Position numbers and translations under genes: made by a program. Below are positions 1 to 5,465 of a stretch of DNA of 5,465 bases, in pieces (position 1 is the first letter of the stretch; each line of letters begins with the position of its first letter). A model generated the notes under the pieces. The model saw only the letters and a list, made by a program, of their open reading frames with translations. It made no database searches and had not been told where the DNA came from. Location: contig JAUMYR010000136.1 in assembly GCA_030528545.1 (NCBI GenBank), positions 1,587 to 7,051 on the forward strand. The letters are read 5' to 3'. Source of the DNA: Propionibacteriaceae bacterium (lineage in GTDB: Bacteria; Actinomycetota; Actinomycetes; Propionibacteriales; Propionibacteriaceae).

Positions 1-90
1 GTGCGTCCCGACGGCACCGTGCGGCGGTTCGCCTTCGGGGCGGTGACCGCCAAGACCGTGGAGAAAGTGGAAGAAGAAACAGATGAGTGA
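1..90 (+). CDS. jetA: 3' end of probable jetA (Wadjet kleisin subunit, DUF3375), partial
   Basis: The first frame is open from base 1 to a TGA at 88-90 and gives 29 residues, starting [11 protein letters not shown] after the first codon and ending in an acidic tail ([10 protein letters not shown]). The body of the gene lies outside the window, so no domain can be seen. The jetA call rests mainly on position: the gene directly before a DUF4194 jetB in type I Wadjet operons is jetA, a DUF3375 kleisin that bridges the JetC heads and carries JetB. A 'DGT.RR' turn followed by a short beta-like stretch is compatible with a DUF3375 C-terminus but is not diagnostic. The gene overlaps jetB by 8 nt (ATGAGTGA), which supports one operon. 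The GTG at base 1 is probably just an internal valine codon at the window edge. The alternative is an unrelated small upstream gene. Confidence 0.62.
   Translation: MRPDGTVRRFAFGAVTAKTVEKVEEETDE
69..73 (+). promoter_or_regulatory. Ribosome binding site of jetB
   Basis: GGAAG, inside a purine-rich run (69-79), sits 9 nt before the ATG at 83. It lies inside the last codons of the upstream gene and supports the ATG at 83 as the jetB start. Confidence 0.5.
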
Positions 91-802
91 AGCTGCGGCG
101 GCGACCGCGCCGGTCCCGGATGAGGACGACCCCCGGGATGACGAGGGCGAGCCCTTCATCGAACCGGTCTCGATGGAGGACGACCCCGAGGGCTGTTTCC
201 CGGGCGACCGGGGGGTCCTCGAACCGGAGGTGCGCAGGGTGCTGGCGCGGCTGTTGCAGCGCCGTTTCCTGCTGGCCGAACGCAACCGGGACGACTGGGC
301 GGTGCTGATGGACAACCAGCAGGTCATCGAGTCGCGGCTGCACGACCTGTTCATCCGGCTGGTCGTCGACCCCGAGCGGGGGGTGGCCTACAAGCAGCAG
401 GTCCGCAGCGACGACCTGGACACCCCGATCCTGCTGCGCGACGACGCCTACTCCCGGGAGGAGACCCTGGTGTTGGTGTATCTGCGCACGGTCTATCAGC
501 GCGAGGCCGTCGCGGGGGAGACCTCGGCACGCGTCGACGTGGAGGAGGTCGAGCAGACGGTGCTGAGCTACTTCGTCGAGGCCGACGCCGACACCGCCCG
601 CAGGCAGCGCTCCATCCGCAACGCCCTGGCCCGGCTAGACAAGGACGGCCTAGTGGAGGAGGAATCCGAGGGTCGCTACCGGATCAGCCCCCTGGTCGAG
701 ATCGTGCTCAGCGCGCAGCGGCTCCGCGAGCTGGGCGACTGGCTGCGCGAACACACCCAGGCGTCCGGGCTCGGCGAGACGCGAAGTGAGGTGCCGCTAT
801 GA
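83..802 (+). CDS. jetB: JetB, Wadjet KITE/MukE-like winged-helix subunit (DUF4194)
   Basis: This 239-residue protein is the probable non-SMC KITE subunit of Wadjet, which binds the JetA kleisin and helps position DNA near the JetC heads. Residues 1-43 are a low-complexity acidic tail ([11 protein letters not shown], then SMEDDPEG), probably disordered. Residues about 45-115 look like the first winged-helix region ([20 protein letters not shown], then a helix ending [16 protein letters not shown]). The DUF4194-like signature [19 protein letters not shown] covers about 117-135. A second winged helix follows (about 150-205: [28 protein letters not shown], then the wing [14 protein letters not shown]). 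No catalytic motif is expected. The length is normal for the family or slightly long because of the tail. The start has an RBS 9 nt upstream and overlaps the end of the upstream gene by 8 nt; the end overlaps jetC by 4 nt (ATGA). The family call rests on recognised motifs plus the jetC and jetD neighbours. Confidence 0.9.
   Translation: MSEAAAATAPVPDEDDPRDDEGEPFIEPVSMEDDPEGCFPGDRGVLEPEVRRVLARLLQRRFLLAERNRDDWAVLMDNQQVIESRLHDLFIRLVVDPERGVAYKQQVRSDDLDTPILLRDDAYSREETLVLVYLRTVYQREAVAGETSARVDVEEVEQTVLSYFVEADADTARRQRSIRNALARLDKDGLVEEESEGRYRISPLVEIVLSAQRLRELGDWLREHTQASGLGETRSEVPL
788..793 (+). promoter_or_regulatory. Ribosome binding site of jetC
   Basis: GAGGTG, within the last jetB codons, lies 5 nt before the ATG at 799. 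A second in-frame ATG at 805 would be 11 nt away, so 799, which overlaps the jetB stop, is the better start. Confidence 0.6.
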
Positions 803-3800
803 CCATGCTCGACACGCTGTTCGGGATGATCCCCGCGGCCTCCCTGGGCCAGCAGTGGCTGGCCGAGGAGTTGCAGCTGGTGAACTGGGGCGGTTACGAC
901 GGGGCGCACCGCCTGAAGTTCTCCCCGGCGGCGACCCTGCTGTGCGGGGGATCGGGTTCGGGTAAGTCCACGCTGATGGACGCCTATATCGCGCTCATGA
1001 TGCCGCACACCACGCCGTTCAACGGTGCCTCCAACGGCGGGGTGAGCGGGCGCGCCCGCGGCGGGGAACAGCGCAACATCCTGTCCTATGGGCGGGGGAA
1101 GCTGGACGAGGCCCGCATCGGCGAGGGCACCCAGGTGCGGGTGCTGCGCGGCGACGGGGCCGACACCTGGACCGCGGTCGCGATGACCTGGGTCAACCAC
1201 GATCGCTCCCGGTTCACCGCGGTGCGCGCCTGGTATATCCCCGCGTCCGCCCGGACCCTAGAGGAGGTCACGAAGGTGCGCGCGGTGTGCGAGGGAGCCT
1301 TCGGCCTCGGCGGCCTAGAGCAGGCGGCGGCGCAGCGGCTGACGGACGCCGCGGTCAGGGCGGTGGGCCTGGAGACCATCGCCACCGACCGGGAGTTCTC
1401 GGCGCGGCTGCACACGGTGCTCGGCATCGGGGCGGCGGGGTCTGGGGCCAAGGCGATGGGGCTGCTCGCCAGGATTCAGGCCGGTCAGCAGATCACCACG
1501 GTCGACGAGCTGTACAAGCGGATGGTCCTGGAGGAGCCGGAGACCCTGGCCGCGGCCGACGCCGTGGTCAGCCACTTCGACGAGCTGGAGGCGACCCGGC
1601 AGCGGATGCTGACCGCACAGCGGCAGGTGCGGGCGCTGAGCCCGATCCGGGACTTCCGCGTCCGGCTGGAGGAGGCCGCCGAGCGGCTGCGGCTGATCGG
1701 CCAGATCGGCGGTTTCGCAGATCCGGGATCGCTGGCCACGCTGTGGCGCAACCGCCGCAGGCTCGCGCTGTTGCGGGCGGCCGAGACCGAGCTGCGGGAC
1801 CGCAAGGCCAGCCTCGATGCTGAGGTGAGCACCCAGGAGGGGCTGGCCCAGGCCTCCGGGGCCGAGCGGGACGCCCTGGCCGAGGTGGTGCGTAGCTCCG
1901 GGGGTGCCCGGCTGGAGAACGCGGAGCGGGAACTGGCGCAGGTGGTCAGGCGACTCGCCGAGGTACGGGCCGCCCGGGAACGATTCGACGAGGCGACCGC
2001 CTGCCTGGGCGAACCGGTCGGCTCACGCCAGGACTTCGTCGCGTTGCAACGTCGCGCCGGGCAGGCGATCGCGGACGCGAGCGCCAGGGACACCGCCCGG
2101 CGCACCCACGCGAAGGCGGTGGCGGCCACCGACTCGCTGCGGCAGCGGCTGGAGGAGCTGGAACAGGAATACCGGGTGAGCCGGGAGCGGCGCGGCAATA
2201 TCCCCACCCGGTTGCACGAGTGCCGCGAACAGCTCGCCCGGGCCGCCGGACTGAGCCCCGAGGAGCTGCCCTTCGTCGGTGAGCTCATCGAGGTCCGCAC
2301 CGAGTACGAGCCATGGCGAGAGGCGTTCAACCTAGCCCTCGGCGGTTTCGCGACGACCCTGCTGATCGACCAGGCGAAGCTGGGCGGTTTCCGGGCGGCC
2401 ATCAACACGGTGCGGCTGCCCCAGCGGCTGCGGTTCGAGGGCGTCCACACCGGACACCAGCCCCGCCCCGGCTTCGACCCGTGCCGGTTGCCCGGACGCC
2501 TGGACTACGCCGATTCGGTGTTCACCGGGTGGCTGCAGGACCGGCTGGAGAGCCGCTTCGATTTCGTTTGCGTCGACTCGGCCTCCGAGCTGGGCCAGCA
2601 CCGCAAGGCGCTGACGATCACCGGTCAGCTGTCCCAGGGCAGCCAGGGAGCCCACGGCGGCCACGGCGTGACCAACGTGCTGGGCTTCTCCAGCCAGCGC
2701 CGCCTCGACGACCTCACCAGCGAGATAGCCGCCGTCCGGGCGCAGTGCGAGCGGGCCGAACAGGCCGAACGGGAGGCCGAGGCGGACCTGGACCTCCTGG
2801 AGGCCCAGCGGGCCGCCTACGCCAGGGTCGCCGAATCCTCCTGGGAGCTGATCGACGTCGCCGGGGTGGAGGCCGAACAGGCCCGGTGGGAGCGGGTGCG
2901 TTCGGAGGTGATGGAGGCCAACCCCGAGATCGCCAAGTTCCGGCGGCGGATCGACGAGCTGAGGGCGAAGGAGACCCGGCTGAGGGAGGCCACGGGGCGG
3001 GCGAAAGCGAAACAGGAGCAGGTCGCCTGCCGCTGGGGAGAGATCACCGACCAGGTCGACGACGCCCAGCGCGTCCTGGACGAGGCGGCGGAGGCGGGAC
3101 GCGAGCTGTCGGCGTCCCAGGAGGACTACCTGGCTGGCCGCTTCGATGCGGTCGAGTCATTCCAGGCATCAAGCGCGGAGGACGAGCTGACAAGGTTCGA
3201 CATCGCGATGGAAGGTGCGGCGCAGCGCATGAGCGAAGACCGGGACGCCGCCCAGCGCGCCCTCGCCGACCAGCGGGAGAACCTGCGCCGGAGCCTGGAA
3301 TCCTTCCTGGAGAACTGGCCCAACCCCAGCCTGCGCGCCGACCCCGACACCTCTGTGAAGGATTTCGAGCGCATCCTGGAGGGCCTGGAGGCCAGCGGCC
3401 TGCACGAATTGGAGGCCGAATGGAAGAACAGCCTGCTGAAGCTGTCGGGTAACGATCTGACGAACCTCAACTCGACCCTCGACCGGTCGCTGCGTGAGAT
3501 CCAGGAAAGGATCGAACCGGTCAACGCCATCCTGCGGGACCTGCCCTTCTACGACGACGCTCACCGGCTGCAGATCACCCCGCGGGACAATCAGTCCCAG
3601 GCGCGCAGACGGTTCCGCAAGGAACTGCGGGAGGTCCGGGCCCAGATCGAGGCCGCGCGGACCGACACCGAACGGGCCGAGGCCTACACCAGGATGTCGC
3701 GGCTGATCGGGCGAATCCGGCGCAGCGCCCCCGACTTCGCCGAGCTGATCGATGTGCGCAACCACGTCCGGGTCAGCGCAGAGCGGATTCACGCGGTGAC

Positions 3801-4158
3801 TAGGCAACACATGTCCCTCTACGACCACATCGGGGAGAAGTCCGGCGGCGAATCCCAGGAACTGGTGGCCTTCATCGTTGGGGCGGCCCTGCGCTACCAG
3901 TTGGGGGACGCCGATGCCGAGCGTCCCCGCTATGCGCCGGTGTTCCTCGACGAGGCTCTCATCAAGGCGGACGCCCACTTCACCAAACGCGCCATCGGGG
4001 CGTGGCGTGGGCTCGGTTTCCAGCTGATTATCGGGGCGCCGAACGACAAGTACAGCGCCATCGAACCCCACGTCGAGATGGAATACGACATCCTCAAAGA
4101 CACCGAAGGCCGGTCCTGGGCGAGACCGAAGGCCGCCCTGGCGGAGCAGCCCGGGTGA
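799..4158 (+). CDS. jetC: JetC, Wadjet SMC-like (MukB-type) ATPase
   Basis: This 1119-residue SMC-family ATPase is the motor of the complex; dimers with JetA and JetB are expected to extrude DNA loops using ATP. The N-terminal head (about 1-250) has the MukB/JetC-type entry NWGGYDG (29-35), Walker A with G50, G55, K56 and S57 (GGSGSGKST), and the downstream FNGASN and ILSYGRGK blocks. The first coiled coil runs from about 255 to 480 and is rich in Glu, Arg, Ala and Leu. The hinge lies at about 485-640: [20 protein letters not shown], then [17 protein letters not shown] and VLGFS (627-631). The second coil runs from about 640 to 960 and includes the conserved INxxL-like segment [13 protein letters not shown] (about 908-920). 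The C-terminal head has the ABC signature SGGESQ (1015-1020), Walker B VFLDE (D1051, E1052), the D-loop ALIKAD (to D1058) and a GFQLIIGAP strand. All ATPase residues are present and the frame is unbroken. The hinge segment 609-626 is unusually Gly/Ser/Gln/His-rich. The gene overlaps both jetB and jetD by 4 nt. MukB, SbcC and RecN are less likely given this set of neighbours. Confidence 0.96.
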   Translation: MTMLDTLFGMIPAASLGQQWLAEELQLVNWGGYDGAHRLKFSPAATLLCGGSGSGKSTLMDAYIALMMPHTTPFNGASNGGVSGRARGGEQRNILSYGRGKLDEARIGEGTQVRVLRGDGADTWTAVAMTWVNHDRSRFTAVRAWYIPASARTLEEVTKVRAVCEGAFGLGGLEQAAAQRLTDAAVRAVGLETIATDREFSARLHTVLGIGAAGSGAKAMGLLARIQAGQQITTVDELYKRMVLEEPETLAAADAVVSHFDELEATRQRMLTAQRQVRALSPIRDFRVRLEEAAERLRLIGQIGGFADPGSLATLWRNRRRLALLRAAETELRDRKASLDAEVSTQEGLAQASGAERDALAEVVRSSGGARLENAERELAQVVRRLAEVRAARERFDEATACLGEPVGSRQDFVALQRRAGQAIADASARDTARRTHAKAVAATDSLRQRLEELEQEYRVSRERRGNIPTRLHECREQLARAAGLSPEELPFVGELIEVRTEYEPWREAFNLALGGFATTLLIDQAKLGGFRAAINTVRLPQRLRFEGVHTGHQPRPGFDPCRLPGRLDYADSVFTGWLQDRLESRFDFVCVDSASELGQHRKALTITGQLSQGSQGAHGGHGVTNVLGFSSQRRLDDLTSEIAAVRAQCERAEQAEREAEADLDLLEAQRAAYARVAESSWELIDVAGVEAEQARWERVRSEVMEANPEIAKFRRRIDELRAKETRLREATGRAKAKQEQVACRWGEITDQVDDAQRVLDEAAEAGRELSASQEDYLAGRFDAVESFQASSAEDELTRFDIAMEGAAQRMSEDRDAAQRALADQRENLRRSLESFLENWPNPSLRADPDTSVKDFERILEGLEASGLHELEAEWKNSLLKLSGNDLTNLNSTLDRSLREIQERIEPVNAILRDLPFYDDAHRLQITPRDNQSQARRRFRKELREVRAQIEAARTDTERAEAYTRMSRLIGRIRRSAPDFAELIDVRNHVRVSAERIHAVTRQHMSLYDHIGEKSGGESQELVAFIVGAALRYQLGDADAERPRYAPVFLDEALIKADAHFTKRAIGAWRGLGFQLIIGAPNDKYSAIEPHVEMEYDILKDTEGRSWARPKAALAEQPG
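4143..4146 (+). promoter_or_regulatory. Ribosome binding site of jetD
   Basis: GGAG, inside the last jetC codons, lies 8 nt before the GTG at 4155. It supports the GTG start rather than the longer open frame that extends back into jetC. Confidence 0.5.
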
Positions 4159-5375
4159 GCCCGCGCCTGCTCGGCCCGGCGGAGGCGGCAGCCACCCTCG
4201 CCGACAGGATCGCCCGGCTATGGCCGGAGTGGGTGTGTGCCGAACTGACCGGTTCCGCCCACCGTCCCATTGAGGTTGGGCTGCGTCCGGGGGTGGGCAG
4301 CAAGACCGCGATCGAAGGCGTCGGCCGGGAGCATTGGACCGATTGGGGCATTGAGTGGGCGGGCATCGACCTGGATGGCCTGCCCGGCGTGAGCTGTGAG
4401 AATCGTGAGGTTCGCGACGATCGGGTGAGCGTGTCTCGTCCCTACCGGTTGCGCATCGAGACATTGGACGCAGGGCTTGCCGCCATCGGCAGGCTCGGTG
4501 GAACGACTGGTCTCGACCTGGCGCGGTTCCGGCGGGTCGCGTCCCGGCTGCGCGCCGCGGGGGTGGGGCTGACCCCGGCTCTGCTGAAAAGGGTTTGCGA
4601 TCTAAGCGAGCCAGACCTTGAGTCCGTGGTGAGCGCGGTGGCCTGGCTGAGTGAACATCCGGATCTGGGCGGTTGGACGCTGCGGCAGTTGCCGATCCCC
4701 GGGGTGCACACGAAGTGGCTGGCGGACCACCTCGGGCTGATGCGTGACCTGACCGGACGCGACCTCGCCGCTGAAACCCGGCCCCGGCTGTCGGTGGTGC
4801 ACCTGACCTATGCCGATCCCCGGTACCTGGCTGGCGGCGCCCGGCGTCATGACGCCTGGACCAGCGGTGACCGGCACGACCCGGCCTATCGTCCGCGGGT
4901 GGTGGTGATCGTGGAGAACCGGGACGCCCGGCTCTGGTTCCCCGAGAATCCCGAGACGGTGGTCGTGGAGGGTGGTGGCAAGGCCGCCGCCCAGCTGGCC
5001 GGAGAGATCCCGTGGCTGCTCCAGGCCGAGCGGGTGATCTACTGGGGCGACATGGACTGCGACGGGTTCGCGATCTTGAACCATCTCCGGGCGGAGCTCG
5101 GGCCCAGGGGTGTGCGCGTCGAGTCCCTGCTGATGGACGAGATGAGCCGGGTCAGATACGCCCACCTGGGTGTCAACCACGACCGGAACGGCGTCCCGCT
5201 GCGGCCCTCGGGCATCCGGCTCCCCCACCTGAGACCCGCCGAAGCCGAGTGCTATGCGTCCGTGGCCACGAGGGGCGATGCCGCCTTCCGCAGGATTGAG
5301 CAGGAGCGGATCGGTACCGATGACGTGGCGGCGGCGTTGACGGCCCTGCTCAGTGGAGACTCGGATGGGTGTTGA
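4155..5375 (+). CDS. jetD: JetD, Wadjet DNA-cleaving subunit (DUF3322 + DUF2220, Toprim-like)
   Basis: From the GTG at 4155 this is 406 residues, the usual size for JetD. It is the probable nuclease that cuts circular plasmid DNA after JetABC loop extrusion. The N-terminal DUF3322 arm (about 1-200) begins with a helix (AEAAATLADRIARLWPEW) and ends with the family motif LPIPGVHTKWL (179-189). The DUF2220 Toprim-like domain (about 240-406) has the acidic residue E254 in VIVENRD, a glycine-rich VEGGGK turn, the metal-binding loop YWGDMDCDGF (296-305; D299, D301 and an extra D303), SLLMDE, and the C-terminal motif RIEQERI (380-386). The family is related in fold to topoisomerase VI subunit A/Spo11. 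The open frame continues upstream to 4002 inside jetC, but that part is out-of-frame jetC sequence; the 4155 start has an RBS at 8 nt, a 4-nt stop/start overlap with jetC (GTGA) and the expected N-terminus. All catalytic acids are present, so it should be active. The metal loop differs slightly from the GDIDxHG form I recall as common. Confidence 0.95.
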   Translation: MSPRLLGPAEAAATLADRIARLWPEWVCAELTGSAHRPIEVGLRPGVGSKTAIEGVGREHWTDWGIEWAGIDLDGLPGVSCENREVRDDRVSVSRPYRLRIETLDAGLAAIGRLGGTTGLDLARFRRVASRLRAAGVGLTPALLKRVCDLSEPDLESVVSAVAWLSEHPDLGGWTLRQLPIPGVHTKWLADHLGLMRDLTGRDLAAETRPRLSVVHLTYADPRYLAGGARRHDAWTSGDRHDPAYRPRVVVIVENRDARLWFPENPETVVVEGGGKAAAQLAGEIPWLLQAERVIYWGDMDCDGFAILNHLRAELGPRGVRVESLLMDEMSRVRYAHLGVNHDRNGVPLRPSGIRLPHLRPAEAECYASVATRGDAAFRRIEQERIGTDDVAAALTALLSGDSDGC

Positions 5376-5465
5376 GGGCCGCCGGATTCGCTGAGACATC
5401 GGCGGTGCAGTGGAGGGGGAGGACGAGCGCCCCTGCTGAGACGGCCTACGTCCTTACGGCCCGGG
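5376..5465. other. Intergenic tail with no recognisable gene
   Basis: These 90 bases after jetD show no start codon with a credible RBS and no family motif on either strand. Besides the weak hairpin there are two 8-bp direct repeats: GCTGAGAC at 5390 and 5435, and CAGTGGAG at 5351 (inside jetD) and 5408. The window ends before any next gene can be seen, so whether the operon continues is unknown. Confidence 0.5.
5379..5405 (+). terminator. Possible GC-rich stem-loop after jetD, no T tract
   Basis: CCGCCG (5379-5384) can pair with CGGCGG (5400-5405), giving a 6-bp all-GC stem with a 15-nt loop, 3 nt after the jetD stop codon. G-T pairs are possible at each end of the stem. The following bases are G-rich, not a T run, so this is not a classical intrinsic terminator. 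A 6-bp GC palindrome can also arise by chance in DNA of this composition. Confidence 0.27.

Noticed and set aside
1485..2450. A 321-residue minus-strand open frame opposite jetC
   Set aside because: The product is Ser/Arg/Ala-rich low complexity, typical of antisense to codons ending in G or C; it lies fully within jetC and shows no motif.
635..3803. Several CTAG tetranucleotides (635, 650, 1258, 1315, 2332, 3800), which looked notable because CTAG is often rare in bacteria
   Set aside because: Six copies in this length and composition is below random expectation, so it is not an enrichment or a signal.
4002..4154. A longer JetD start inside jetC that would add 51 residues
   Set aside because: The added part is jetC coding sequence read in another frame. 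The GTG at 4155 has an RBS, the typical stop/start overlap and the normal JetD N-terminus and length.
3169..4464. A 431-residue open frame on the minus strand across the end of jetC and the start of jetD
   Set aside because: It is the antisense shadow of high-GC coding DNA. The translation is Pro/Gly/Arg-rich with no domain, and both underlying plus-strand genes have clear family motifs.
4155..5375. Slightly more A/T-ending codons in jetD than in jetC, suggesting a separate origin
   Set aside because: The impression is weak and by eye only, while the overlap with jetC and the conserved operon order argue for shared history.
4602..5399. A 265-residue minus-strand open frame opposite jetD that starts just past its end
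   Set aside because: It is rich in His, Pro, Gly and Arg without recognisable domains, and jetD on the other strand has intact catalytic motifs in the same region.
5443..5461. GGCC pair around the bases TACGTCCTTAC as a terminator hairpin
   Set aside because: Only four base pairs form and they do not extend either way, and there is no T tract.

Overview
The window is a high-GC (visually about 70%) bacterial segment. GC-rich third codon positions, a GTG start and tightly overlapping genes suggest an actinobacterium, but no taxonomic marker is present. It reads as most of one plus-strand operon encoding a Wadjet (JetABCD) anti-plasmid SMC defence system, closest to the type I arrangement. The system is known; the interest here lies in divergent details within it.

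Layout: 1-90 is the 3' tail of an upstream gene, very probably jetA (DUF3375 kleisin), cut by the window edge. 83-802 is jetB (DUF4194, KITE/MukE-like winged-helix subunit). 799-4158 is jetC (MukB-like SMC ATPase with Walker A, hinge between long coiled coils, ABC signature and Walker B). 4155-5375 is jetD (DUF3322 arm plus DUF2220 Toprim-like nuclease), read from a GTG. The last 90 bases (5376-5465) hold no recognisable gene, only a possible GC-rich hairpin without a T tract. The operon promoter lies upstream of the window.

How they work together: in characterised Wadjet systems JetA (kleisin), JetB (KITE) and JetC (SMC) form a dimeric, condensin/MukBEF-like ATP-driven loop-extruding motor. 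It senses small closed circular DNA, and JetD then cleaves the DNA with its Toprim-type metal site. All three internal junctions overlap by a few bases (8, 4 and 4 nt), so translation is probably coupled. Every motif expected for ATP hydrolysis and DNA cleavage is visible, so jetB, jetC and jetD look intact. Two departures stand out: the JetC hinge has a Gly/Ser/Gln/His-rich segment where I recall a charged RHEKDDR-type motif in many relatives, and the JetD metal-site loop reads GDMDCDG. JetB also has a strongly acidic N-terminal tail.
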